From the NCBI GenBank assembly GCA_021464245.1, contig JADCRB010000064.1, positions 2,177,044 to 2,241,043 on the forward strand: a DNA stretch of 64,000 nucleotides, written 5' to 3'. Under the pieces are notes generated by a model, which was given only the letters and a program-made list of their open reading frames with translations, searched no databases and was not told the origin of the DNA. Source of the DNA: Carallia brachiata. Its lineage: Eukaryota > Streptophyta > Magnoliopsida > Malpighiales > Rhizophoraceae. Each line of letters starts with the position of its first letter. Positions within the stretch are counted from its first letter, which is position 1. Shown in pieces: positions 1-11,976 of this stretch. The position numbers and the translations under genes are program-made.

Positions 1-1259
1 CTAACAAATTATGTCGCCGTGTGGAGGTTGCATTAACTTAGCTAACCTCCACAAGGAGCTTTCAAGAATTTTTTTTTTTTTTTTTGACTGGAGGAGCTTT
101 CAAGAATTGGTCTTTCTTCTGTAGCTTCTATTATGTTCCATTTTAATGTAAAAGTCCAGAAGTTTGGCTTAAATTAATTACTAGTAAAGTGCGTATATAT
201 TTCTATTTAGTGCAGACATATTTAGTTTATTTAACAAATTTGATTTTATAAACATATATAATAAAACATATGAGATGTATATAATTTATTTAATAATATT
301 TAATAATTATTATATTTTTTAATTTAATATATTTTTTATAATTTAATAATTTATATTACTACATATTTATCACATATTTTAATATATAGTGAATTTTTTA
401 TTTTGTGCTAACCTAATTAATTACTTGTAAGATGCCTACAGGTATCGATTTAGTGCTGACATCTTTGCTTTCTCCTTGGCGGGTCATTTCACAATTAGTT
501 TCTGCTGCAAGCACAGCAGCAACAACACCAACTACCCCTTGTTGAATTTTGAAGGAACCATTCATTATTTGATCTGGCATATCTATGTGCATTCAATTTA
601 TGTCATTCTCAATTTCTTGTACGGCTCAAATACTGGCAGTAATCACCTTTTGTACTGGAAAATTTATTGCTTCTTGTACTAGAAAATTGATTAAAATTCT
701 ATTTAGTAGGTTTATTGGTGCGCATGCTATAGGGTGAAGGTCCCCGTTTCCTTGAGGTCAATTTTGAAACGTTTTTTCCAGGTTTGATGCGTCTTGAAAA
801 TTCTTTTTGTTCAAATAAAAAAAAAGTCTTGAAAATTCTTCGGCAGCCAATTAAAATCAATTATTGGGAACTCAACGTGACAGCCTAGCTAGCCTCTAAA
901 TGCAGATTTTACATATACAAGTTGGCGGATGATGAGACCTGGAATTTTGATAGAATATGATGCAGCCAGATAACTGCCTCAGTTATTATTCACAATAAGC
1001 CTAGTTGACTGAAGAAATGTTCAAGGATTAGCAAATAAAAAATGGAAAAAAAAAGAAAAAAAAAAAGAGAAAAAAGTATCATGATACATTCGACTTGTTT
1101 TGAGAAAGCTCAACCATAGCGAATGAATGATCAATTGAAAAAAAAAAAGGGGCAATCTCGACGTCCATTGTTATTAAAACGCTAGACTAAATTAAATGTA
1201 TGTTCTGATCCCAAACTATTAGTTGTTTTAGAAACACAAAACAAAAAATAAAAAATTAA
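1..1259. other. Gene-free AT-rich flank
   Basis: I see no supported gene here. The stretch is AT-rich, has several A or T homopolymers (for example around 70-85 and 1045-1075), and holds low-complexity TAATATTTAATAATT-like DNA at about 240-400 that resembles the AT-rich MITE family seen elsewhere in the window. The only sizeable open frame (476-682) has no recognisable family features. Confidence 0.6.
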
Positions 1260-2530
1260 GACTCCGTTTAGAATGAATTTTATTTTTTATTTTTTATTTT
1301 TTTTTTTAAAAGAAAACATGTTTATTAATTTTGTTTTCTATTTCTTATTGAAAAGTTAAAAGTGTTTTTCAACAAAAAAAATAAATTAGGAAAATAATAA
1401 AAACTAACTTTTCGATTTTATTTTTCACTTTTTTTTATACTTTCTCTCACAAGCTGTTTACTCTCTATCCACCTTCTTTATCATATCTCTATTTACTCAT
1501 TCTCTCTCTATCCCTTTATATTTTTTCTCTCGCTACTCTTTCTCTCTCTATTCATTCTCTCTCTACCCTCTCTCTCATTTTTCTATCTCTACCATTATCT
1601 CTCTACCCTTTCAACCCTTTTTCTATCTTTACCATTTTCTCTCTTTCTCTTTTCTCTCTCTACTCATTCTTTCTCTACCCTATTTCTCCTTTTTCTCTTT
1701 CTACCATTCTCTCTACTAATTCTCCCTCTACCCACTCTCTCTTTCTCTCTCTCCTCTTTCTCCCTCAACTATTATCTTTACTCATTCTCTCTATACCCTC
1801 TCTCTCTCTCATTTTTCTCTATTTACCGTTCTCTCTTATTTTTCTTACTCTATCATTCTCTCTACTCGTTCTCTCTCAGCCCTCTCTCTTTTTTTTCTAT
1901 CTACCATTCTTTATCTACCCATTTTCTCTATCCTTTCTGTCTACCCAGATTCTCTCTCCTTTCTGTCTACCCACATTCTCTATTTTTTTTCTCGCTCTAC
2001 TATTATCTCTCTACCCTCTCTGTCTCATTTTTCTCTCTCTACTCATACTCTCTCTACCCAAACTCTCTCTCTTTTTTCTTATTTTACTAGTCTCTCTACT
2101 CATTCTCTCTCTATCCCCTCTCTCTCATTTTTCTCTCTCTATCATTCTCTTTACTCGTTCTTTCTCTACCCTCACTCTCTTTTCTCTCTTTATCATTTTC
2201 TCTACTCATTCTCTCTCTACCATCTCTCTCTCTCATCTTTCTCTATCTACTATTCTATTTACTCATTCTTTCTCTACCTTTTCTCTTTCTGTCATTTTCT
2301 ATACTCATTCTCTTTCTCTCTTATTTTTCTCTCTCTACCCTGTCTCTCTCTCTCCCATTTTCTCTCTATATTTATACTCCTTTTACTATTTCTCTCATTA
2401 TCCTTTTTCTATCTATTTTTTTATTCTTATAAAAAAAAAATAAAAATTGACAGTAATAAATACAAAAATTAAGCAAACAGTAAAAATAAAAAAATAAAAA
2501 AAAGAAACAAAAATTTGATAGAACGGGCCC
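1260..2530. mobile_element. TIR element with long CT-rich core
   Basis: The left end reads GACTCCGTTTAGAAT and the right end, read on the other strand, reads GGGCCCGTTCTATCAAA. These are imperfect terminal inverted repeats of the GGGCCCGTTT kind found on PIF/Harbinger-like MITEs. A TAA sits on both sides (1257-1259 and 2531-2533), as expected for a 3-bp target duplication. Inside the ends lie A/T-rich arms, and between about 1440 and 2410 there is almost 1 kb of degenerate pyrimidine repeats built from TCTCTCTAC-like words on the + strand. No coding capacity is visible. The element boundaries are inferred from the ends; the class is less certain than the boundaries. Confidence 0.55.
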
Positions 2531-3043
2531 TAAGGTGATCCTAAACTATTTGTTGCTTTTGCTTCGAAGATAAACAGCAGACTTTCTGGTCCATTAATCT
2601 ACTACATATTCACGCTGGAAATTGATTAATGAACATTCTTAGAGAAGGATTTCATATGCCTCCTAACAAACTGAGACATTCTCACTTTATTTGATTAAAT
2701 GAGTAAAAAGGAGTAATACATTATAAATTTATTAAAAAGATTTGTTTTATTTAAAATAGATCAGACAATTTAGACCAAATTTACAAAAGAGTAAATTAAA
2801 ATATTTTCATTAAAACTTCTTCAAAATTACAAATAAACCTCTACATTTTGTTGTTCTTCACTTAACCTCCAAACATTCGCACTTATCCATAAAATAAATA
2901 ATATATAGGGAGATAAAATGATTAACTTAAATGAAGAATTTAACAATATAATAGCGTCCACACACGAAATAATAATTACCGCCTATAAAGTAAAGCTCTG
3001 TCCATAAACATAGGAGACATCCGAATTTAGCTCTATAATCACA

Positions 3044-3045
<2 letters not shown>

Positions 3046-3088
<43 letters not shown>
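3046..3088. repeat. (CT)n microsatellite
   Basis: An uninterrupted CT dinucleotide run of about 43 bp lies about 900 bp upstream of the galacturonosyltransferase start codon, in a generally pyrimidine-rich promoter/leader zone (3040-3450). CT tracts are common in plant core promoters and 5' leaders. Confidence 0.9.
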
Positions 3089-3094
<6 letters not shown>

Positions 3095-3195
3095 AAGGTC
3101 AAACCTCCAGCCCCTCACTTTTCTCTTTCTCTCTCTAAAACCCCCCAACTTTCTCTTTCAAAATAAAAAAAAAAGCCAACGCGGTTTTGACTAAA

Positions 3196-3198
<3 letters not shown>

Positions 3199-3222
<24 letters not shown>
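3199..3222. repeat. (ATT)n microsatellite
   Basis: About eight ATT trinucleotides occur in a row, upstream of the galacturonosyltransferase leader. Confidence 0.8.
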
Positions 3223-3229
<7 letters not shown>

Positions 3230-3617
3230 TAATCTTTTTGGGGTCTCATTTTTTTAATTTTTTTTGTCTATTTCTTTATTCAACAAACAGGAAATCAGAT
3301 CGCACGATCTATGCCAATCAAAGAAAAAAGCCTACGTGAAAAATAAATAAATAAAACTGTAAATAAAAACAAAAAAAAATAAAAACCCATTTTCTCTCTC
3401 CTCTTCTTAGCTTCTCTCCTCCCTCCGTCTCTCTGTCTCTCATGGGGCCGCTCTCTCTTTCTTGATCCATGGTAGAGTGAAAAAAGGGCAAAAAAAAAAA
3501 GAAACCCATTAATCTTGGTTGATTGATTAGCGATTCTTGATGTTGAAATCTTGCTTTTCTGGGGAGTAAAAGAAGAGAGCCCACATAGACAGATATAGCT
3601 GGTGTTAAAATTTTCCA

Positions 3618-3893
3618 ATGCGGTCTTTGAGTAGACCACAAAGGCAGAAAGGAAGAGATAGAAGAAGAAGAATCATCATAATCATAACAAACAAGAAGAA
3701 AACCCAGAAAAGATTCAATCTTGGCGGTGGATCCCAGAAAAGGAACAGTCTTTGCAGTGGATCTCAATCAAGAGAAGGCAAAGACAGAGAAAGATATTTG
3801 AATAAGGACAGGGCCGCCGGATCTGATGGTGGGCGGGGCATTCTTGAGATTGAAAAAGCTGGTGTTTTTTGGTCATTGTTGTTTTGGAGGTAG
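3618..3893 (+). other. Upstream ORF in the GAUT leader region
   Basis: A 91-codon ATG-initiated frame ends 69 bp before the galacturonosyltransferase start codon. Its product would be Arg/Lys/Ser-rich at the N-terminus and resembles no family I know. If transcription starts upstream of 3618 and the leader is not spliced, ribosomes would meet this frame first. It could equally be chance or lie outside the mature leader. Confidence 0.3.
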
Positions 3894-3962
3894 ACCAATA
3901 GTGGTGGTGTTGGTGTTGGTGGTGGTGGTAGGGGAGCTGCTGCTGCTGCATAGGAAAAGAAT

Positions 3963-6900
3963 ATGCAGCTTCACATCTCGCCTAGCATGAGAAGCATCAC
4001 CATATCCAGCAGCAACAACAATGGGTTTATTGACTTGATGAAGATCAAGGTCGCGGCTCGCCATATCTCTTATCGAACCCTTTTCCACACCATTCTCATT
4101 CTTGCTTTCTTGTTGCCCTTTGTCTTCATTCTCACTGCCCTTGTTACCCTTGAAGGTGTCAACAAGTGCTCCTCATTTGGTACCCCCTCTTTCTTTCCTA
4201 GCCCTTTAATTAATTTTGCCTGTTTATTTCGGTTTCATCTTTATTATGCATGTATCATGTGTAATTTTTGTGTTTGTGATTGTTATTGATTGATAATTGG
4301 GTGAGTGGATCTTGATTTGATAGAAGTCATGATTGTTTATGTCCCTGTATTGGACGATAAGTTTATTGTACATTCTCTTGCAAATCCAATTTCTTTAGCC
4401 TTATTATTCTTCTTCATTGTAGATGAATATGTATGCTGCCCGTGGATATGATGTAACCGATTGTGATTGTTGTTTGGCGGATAATTTTTGCTTTGTTCTG
4501 AATTGTGACTTTTTTGTTCCATTTTCACAATGTTTAATGTGTCTTGTTTTGCATTTATTTCTTTGCCTATTACAGATTTATATGTAGATATGTGCATTGT
4601 TTTGGTTGTGATTTTGCTAATTGTAATTCCCAGGATATGTTGGTTTTCGTTTGGTAATGTCCTGTCACAAAATGCATTCATTCTACAGTAGTTTGATCTC
4701 ATCAGAATTTGATTTGGGTAGTTTCTTTTTTGACCTTATACACGCGGGTTGGCCTTGCCAGTAAACCATTGGGGTTTTGGCATAGTGTATTGATTTTGAC
4801 AAAATTTATGTTCACTTCGTTTTTGTAGTGGGGTCTTATCCTCCCCATAATGTGTGAGAGCTTTGTGCACTTGGAACACTCTTTTTTTTCATTCTGTGGT
4901 GGATGTTGGCCTATGTTATCAGCAATGCCCATATTTTGTTTTGGGCTTTACAGCTGGGATAAAGAATTCATTTGAGCTCTTGCATGTCAATGCTATACTA
5001 GACCTTGTTGGTTTTTAGGTTGGCAGCAGAAGCATATGTTTCTTGTTTTTTGGAAATCCATTTTTAATGGGATTTCTCCCTCTTGATAATTCTTTTTATC
5101 AAGCTTCAACAGTTTACATTGTCAGAATTTTGTGCTAGAGTGTTCATCTACTTTTGATTAGTGAAAATATGTCATTGTACCAGGATATAGAATTGTACTT
5201 CATGCTTCTTCTTTGGATGTGCTGGACCTATGACTCCTTTCTTCTCTTTTCTTCTGTGCTTCAGATTGTTTAGGCAGGCGATTGGGACCAAAGCTTCTTG
5301 GTAGGGTTGATGGTTCAGGGGTAACTAACTACTTTCTTTTCAAACTTCATTGTTCTTTCAGATTAAATCCTGTACTCTTGAATTTCTAAGCCAATGATTC
5401 ATTAATGTTTTTATGTGAGCTGAATCCTTGTGCTGTTGGTTATGCTGCTGCAGAAACTAGTAAGAGACTTTTACAAGATACTTAATGAAGTGAACACTGA
5501 GGAAATCCCTGATAATCTTAAGCTCCCAGATTCCTTCAGTGAACTTGTTTCTGAGATGAAAAGCAACCATTATGATGCAAGAACATTCGCTTTAATTTTG
5601 AGAGCTATGGTAAGTCTTATGTCAATTATACCTAGAATTAGTTAAATTCAGATGCAGTTTGTGTAAAAGAATAGATTTGCTAATGATGTTTTCATGTTTC
5701 CAAACTTCTGGTAATCTTATCATTTATGTTTCTGCCCCAATTTATTGAAAGAATCGTATGAGAGCACTCTTTGAGCTGACTCATTTGATTTCGTACAGAT
5801 GGAGAAATTAGAAAGAGAAATTAGGGAATCTAAATTCGCAGAGCTGATGAACAAGCACTTTGCTGCAAGTTCCATTCCAAAAGGCATCCACTGTCTCTCT
5901 CTCCGTTTGACCGATGAATATTCCTCTAATGCTCATGCACGCAAACAGTTGCCTTCTCCAGAGTTACTTCCTGTGCTTTCTGACAACTCTTACCATCACT
6001 TTGTCGTGTCAACGGATAACATTTTGGCTGCTTCAGTTGTTGTCACTTCTACTGTCGAGTCTTCTCTAAATCCTGAAAAGATAGTCTTTCATGTCATCAC
6101 TGATAAGAAAACTTATGCGGCCATGCACTCGTGGTTTGCACTAAACCCAGTCCCACCAGCAATTGTGGAAGTGAAAGGCGTTCACCAGTTTGACTGGTTA
6201 ACAAGGGAGAATGTTCCAGTGCTTGAAGCTGTAGAGAACCACAATGCTATCAGGAGTTATTATCATGGGAATCACATTGCTGGGGCCAATCTCGATAATA
6301 CTACTCCACGGACATTTGCTTCAAAATTGCAGGCTAGAAGTCCAAAATACATATCATTACTCAACCATCTTCGCATATATTTACCCGAGGTAATCAGATA
6401 TGCTCTGAGATTCATTTTGCATTATTTGGAGACTCAAGTTAGAAATATGAACAATAACCAGGGACCAAGGGGCAAGCTTTTTTCTGTTTTGGATGGGTTA
6501 TTTGGTGATGGGGGATGAAAATAAAAGTAACAAACACCATATATGTGTATTTTTCAGGGACCAGTCCATCCGCGCTTACATAATCATGAGACAAGGCCTC
6601 CATCTTAGTGCCATAGTCCTATCTGTTTGCTCAAAGTTGAAACCAATTACGCCTGTAACACTGATTGAATTTCAATTTCCCACCAGGAAAAAAAAATCTG
6701 AATTTTAAGTTTGGTAGATTTCTGAAAAAAAAAAGCCTGTCATAAAATGTGGGAAAATCCACTGGATTTATATTGGAAGGATAATGCTAGAGCACTAAGC
6801 TTCCAAAGTTTATGGAAGTTCCCTGGCATGGAAATGCTGGTTCCACAAAATGGAAGCAAAGGATGGATCATGCATTGCTGGAAGTAGGGTGGTTAGTGAG

Positions 6901-8371
6901 AATTTGATGTCTTGTTAACATGTAAACTGGTATCAACAATTTTTCAAATGCATTTTCTTGGCTAAGTCATTGATTTTTGGCTTTTATTAGATTGTGCATC
7001 ATAATTAGTTATTGTTTAGAATGGCCATTAGTTTTGTTGCCCTTTTGTTTTGTAAATCCTTTTCAATTTTTTATTAATTTCTTGCCCCAAATCGTTGCGC
7101 TCACTTCTTGTGTTAATCAGCTTTTCCCAAACCTCAACAAGGTGGTCTTTTTAGATGATGATGTTGTGATTCAGCATGATTTGTCTCCACTTTGGGATAT
7201 TGACCTTGAGGGAAAGGTTAATGGGGCTGTAGAAACTTGCAAAGGCGAAGACAACTGGGTAATGTCCAAGCATTTCAGGAACTACTTTAATTTTTCTCAT
7301 CCCCTCATAGCAAGGAATTTGAACCCTGATGAATGCGCGTGGGCCTATGGGATGAATATATTTGATCTCCGTGCATGGAGGAAAACAACCATAAGAGAGA
7401 CATACCATTCCTGGCTGAGAGAGGTAAGATATCCACTAATATTTTCACGTCAATTTGCATATTTCTTGTGGTTGACTTTGTCTGCCTATTAGATTATTAA
7501 AAGCATTAAGGTGCGATAGAACTAATTTAGTGCATGGAATGAAAACAATGCTTCATTGTATACAAAAAAGGAAAAATTTTATTATCTGTGGGATTGTCCA
7601 TAGAACTTGCCGCTTCATAATGAACTCTCAGTTTTCTTTTTTCATTTTTCGCATAATTGATGTGATTTCTTTTTTGAACACCATTTCTTACCTGATTTTC
7701 TTAAATATGGGCTCTTTGAAGCACAAACAAAGTTATATCATTGATGCTTTTTGCCCTGATGTATTCTACCTACACTGCATCACTCGGGATTCTCTCCATA
7801 AACTATGTTCAAATAAAAGTGGGAGTGGGGAAGATTGTGAGAATCAAACTATGTGCTTAAAATCATGTTGATAATTTTTTGCTTTTCCACCCTTGGAGGA
7901 TGAACCGTGTCAATCTATGTTAATGATGAATGATACGCACAGTGAGTATTAGAAGTTTTACTATCAATATATTGGTGTCTGTTTCTATTAGTGGCAGTGC
8001 TAATTATAACTAGCATGAAGATTATTGGCAAGCAAAGCAACAGGTGCTCTGCCAAGACTTTATTCTGATTGATGTTCCCTATGCAGAACCTGAGGTCAAA
8101 CCTGACAATGTGGAAACTTGGGACTTTACCACCAGCACTGATTGCATTCAAAGGTCTTGTTCACCCAATTGACCCATCTTGGCACATGCTTGGCTTGGGT
8201 TATCAGAATAAGACCAACATTGAGAATGTTAAAAAGGCTGCAGTTATCCACTATAATGGCCAGTCAAAACCGTGGTTGCAGATTGGCTTTGATCATCTCC
8301 GGCCATTTTGGACCAAATATGTCAACTACTCCAATGATTTTGTAAGGAACTGCCACATTTTAGAGTCATAG
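3963..8371 (+). CDS. GAUT13: Galacturonosyltransferase, GAUT13/14 type
   Basis: This gene encodes a Golgi type II membrane glycosyltransferase of CAZy family GT8. Members of the GAUT clade transfer galacturonic acid from UDP-GalA onto pectic homogalacturonan. The exons are 3963-4179, 5265-5320, 5454-5609, 5799-6389, 7121-7423 and 8087-8371, all with GT-AG borders. They join in frame to 535 codons plus a stop, against about 533 in Arabidopsis GAUT13. The N-terminus MQLHISPSMRSITISSSN is diagnostic of the GAUT13/14 pair. One transmembrane segment lies at about residues 41-63. The metal-binding LDDDVV motif is at 351-356 and the GT8 motif HYNGQSKPW at 496-504; the protein ends RNCHILES. I see no frame break, so the gene looks functional. 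GAUT13 versus GAUT14 cannot be decided here. A long ORF lies in the leader region. Confidence 0.93.
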
Positions 8372-9420
8372 TCAAGCAATCATGGGAGTTAGAAGCTAGA
8401 GTTGGAATTGGAAATACACAAGTTATTATGGTGTCATGTAAGTTCTTTCATGGCTCGGAGTTTTTTCCCGAGGTCTATACAATATGGCAAGCAGAAAATT
8501 GGCGAGTGAAGGACAGCATTTTTGGTCGGACCCTGTCATTCCTCTCACTTCTGTGGGGAAACACCTGCGTCACCGGCACCAGCATTCTTTCTGTCTGTAA
8601 TGTATGCAATCCGACGTTCAACTTTTTGGTTGGGAAAGGAACACTTTCATTGATCTTCATGCAGTAAGTGAAGCGTCATTCCTTCACACATTCAAGAATA
8701 AAGAGCCATACACTGGACATAAAGTGCAAATTCAAATATTGTTGCCAAGGGAGAGCAAGGCTGGGACAGGTCTTTCTTTGAGGTCTACCTTCATCATCCC
8801 CAGAAATGTTTTTTGTTCCCTTCAATTTTTCTTCTATTCTTTCTCTATTTTTGTCTGCACCTCCCCATTTTTTTTTCCTATTAAATTGATATAACCATGG
8901 TGAAATGTAGGGGTAGATATAAGGGACATAGCTTTGTTACAGGTCCCATTGAGCTGGGGAACTGTACTTAGGTTATAAATCGGTATTTGTCATCTATGGT
9001 CCACGAGAACATTCAAAATGTGCAGAAAATTCTTTCCAATTTTCCCTCATTGTCCAATATCCTCTTCTGATTGCCAAAATCGAGTTTTGATGTCGTTGGC
9101 TAGATATAAGATATTCATCACCTCTCCAGGCAGTTACGGGTTTGGAGTTATACAATAGAGGGTTATTCACATTCTCAAAAAGACCTGCATCTCCCTTTTG
9201 CCAATGAGATTTTGAGCCCAGTTTTCCAAATTGGATTCCGAGCTTAAAGTTTAAACCCACGTGCAGTATATATATATAATGATTTGAACTGGAAGATTAT
9301 AAAAAGTATATTAAATTTAAAAAGAAAAAATTGATAAATTGTGAATGCCTTTAGATATGTATTTTTTATATGTCTCATTAAATATGTCATATTCTTAATT
9401 TTAAACTAAGAGTAGAAAGT
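8372..9420 (+). other. GAUT 3' region and spacer
   Basis: The first several hundred bases look like the 3' untranslated region of the galacturonosyltransferase; a poly-T/C-rich stretch near 8860-8890 is followed by AT-rich DNA. Short open frames on both strands show no recognisable domain. An AT-rich patch at about 9290-9390 resembles the dispersed AT-rich MITE family. Confidence 0.4.
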
Positions 9421-9609
9421 GAGTATAGAGACTCATTCACAAGTTAACCAAAATGTGACGGTAACATGTCCATTTCAGAAGAACTGATAATCTTTGCAGC
9501 AGTCAGCACTCATGCTGAGTATAGAGACTCATTCACAAGTTACCCAAAATGTGACGGTAGCATGTCCATTTCAGAAGAACTGATAATCTTTGCAGCAGTC
9601 AGCACTCAT
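9421..9609. repeat. 96-bp tandem duplication
   Basis: A unit starting GAGTATAGAGACTCATTCAC occurs twice, at 9421-9513 and 9517-9609 (period 96 bp), with only about two mismatches between copies. It does not overlap a recognised gene. The short in-frame stretch through both copies is a consequence of the 96-bp (divisible by 3) period. Confidence 0.9.
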
Positions 9610-11400
9610 TCTTTGGTGGGATTTTTTTTCATTCCAATATTTTTGAATTTTTTTATGATAATTAACGAGCTATGAATTTCCAAGTTGATTAGAAAAAATA
9701 CATATGTGAAAATCTTTCTGTTATCCATATTATTGAAAATTCTCATTACCCTAAAAGAAAATAAAGAACTGACACCAAAATAATAATAATAATATTAATA
9801 ATATAAGGTCTTCTCATAATAATAATAATAATAATAATATAAGGCACATGTTCGTAAAGAAGACGTTAGAACATATCCTGACGCGGTAAAGGCGACATTT
9901 TTTTTTTCTTTTGTCCGCATCAAGGAATGCATTTTCCTTTTAAAAATTCTTGATGGCTTAACTTAACCGAAAAAAAAAAAAGAAAGAATACGTAAGTGCG
10001 TAATAATATATGCTGTTAAAATATTGAATTAAAAAAAAAAGTGGGTTATTTAATGTGACTTAGAGGGACTACATGTCCACTATAGATTAAACTGAATAAT
10101 GAAACTCTTTACTTTAAGCATCTATTAAAACATTGGTAATTTCTAATCTTTTTCATGATGGTGGTTGCTTCTTGGCTAACAAATTCTGGATCACATTCCT
10201 ATTTAAAATGTCTCCTCTCGGCATTTTGCTTCCGATGTCTTCAATGAAACCCAATAAACTGTGTCAATGATTAGGACGGTACTAATGTCAACATGCACGC
10301 AATGACTTGATTCTTTCTCCTCTCTTCTTTCTTTTGCTTATTTTTTTTAAGCAATTAGGTGATTCTTCCGAAGCCAAAATGGAAGAATCTGAAACATTCC
10401 CTTTTTTTTTTTTTAATTTCAAAAAGAGAATTAAACCCATACAACAAAGAGAAAAAAAGAAAGAGATGTAAGGAAAGTCGAACTTTCAATCAAAATTTGA
10501 TCAATAAAGATAGTGATTACTTGCCCTAATGTTCAGTTTTTTTTTTTCCTATTATTGGAGTAAGAATGAAAATTTTATTGTCAATTTTGAATTTTAAATC
10601 TCTCCCTAAATTTTTTATCGTCAATCTTGAATTATAATCTCTCCCTAAATTTTAAATTAATTGGTGATTAGATTACACCTAATAATGAATATGAAATATT
10701 TTTTGACATTACAAACTACCATACCAACTCAATCAAATTTCTCCACGAAGGAGAGAACAAATTGCATTTGTGTTTTGACATATTTTTTTTATCAAGGTGG
10801 CATCCATGATAGATACAGAACCAATCTCGTGAATCCATGGTCAGAGTCCACATCATCCACCTCCTAATACAGAGACTTCTGTCTCAAATTGGGTGCCTTT
10901 AGTTTTGACCATCTTAATGCTAATACTACATTACTACTCCTAAGAGATGACCATACAAAACATGCCTTTGCCTAAGATTAACCACAATAGCATTAATAAT
11001 AATAATCGGTGATTGTTGTATTTTTTTAAGGTTTTTACTCTTTCAAGTTTGATTTGGCTAGAAGCAGCATCTTTTCTATCGAGAATATAGCCCACTTTGC
11101 GATACAAAAATATAACACATCAACGTAAATTTTATTAACGAAAATGTGAAATATCACTTAAAAATATAGTTCCTTTTTGGCCTTGTTTAAAGTCGCTTAA
11201 GCCAAAAAAGGTTGAGCCTTTGGTACAAAATAAGAGACATAATTGTCCACTCTCATGGTAGGAGAAGCCAAGAATGGAAGCATTGACCATAAAGCTTATA
11301 TGACTTGGAAAACTCCGAAGCAGACTCCTCTGGAGAGGTTCATTTGATCTCTACGTTTTGATTTGACTTTGTCGTTACCTCTGTCTTCATACGTTGGCCG
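9610..11400. other. Gene-free spacer with AAT repeats
   Basis: I find no supported gene here. Two AAT/TAA microsatellite blocks (about 9779-9806 and 9818-9842) each end in a similar ATATAAGG word. The rest is AT-rich with many homopolymer runs. The far right end probably contains the promoter of the MUB gene. Confidence 0.5.
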
Positions 11401-11976
11401 CTTTTTGCATAGCTCCCAGTTTCTGAGCCATAAAGCAGTTAAACCCAGATCAGTTTTAGAGCCAGCCAAGTAAAGCTGACCCCATCAAGGATTTTTGAAT
11501 CCTTGAGAGCTTCTTGTGCATCCATTAGGTAAATTGATGTTATTTCAAATTCTTTTAGCGTTTCTTCTGATTTTATGGAGTTATTGGAAGATACCCAGTT
11601 GAGGATTTTAGGTTGATATTTTGACTGCTAATTTTTCACTGTGGAAAATCCTCACACCAAAAGTGTTATACTTAAAGATGTTTCCTTTTCTGCGCTGGTT
11701 TCTAATTCCAGATTGCCGTGTCGTGTTTGAAAGCAGATATACTTAAGGACTTGTTTGGTTTTCTCGCTTTTATTTATTTATTTATTTTTTCCTGTTTCAA
11801 CATGGCAGAGTGCACAATTCAGAATCTTGAAGAAATCTTTGTGTTTATGAGACCCCAATACAAATATTTAAGCGGGGGCATTGATCTTTGGAAGAGAAAT
11901 CAATTGAGAATTGTGAAAAAGGTACAATTGAAGGTGTTGGGTGTTCTGGATTTTGGAAGTCTGTGATTCCTTAAAG

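Noticed and set aside
1440..2410. Simple CT microsatellite
   Set aside because: Too long and irregular for a plain microsatellite, and enclosed by matched TIR-like ends; annotated as an element core instead.
3318..3767. 149-codon - strand frame upstream of GAUT
   Set aside because: It is antisense to the purine/pyrimidine-biased leader, low in complexity, without a domain or splice context.
6977..7120. Upstream extension of GAUT exon 5 frame
   Set aside because: This is intron sequence; the acceptor at 7120 gives the conserved LFPNLNKVVFLDDD start of the exon.
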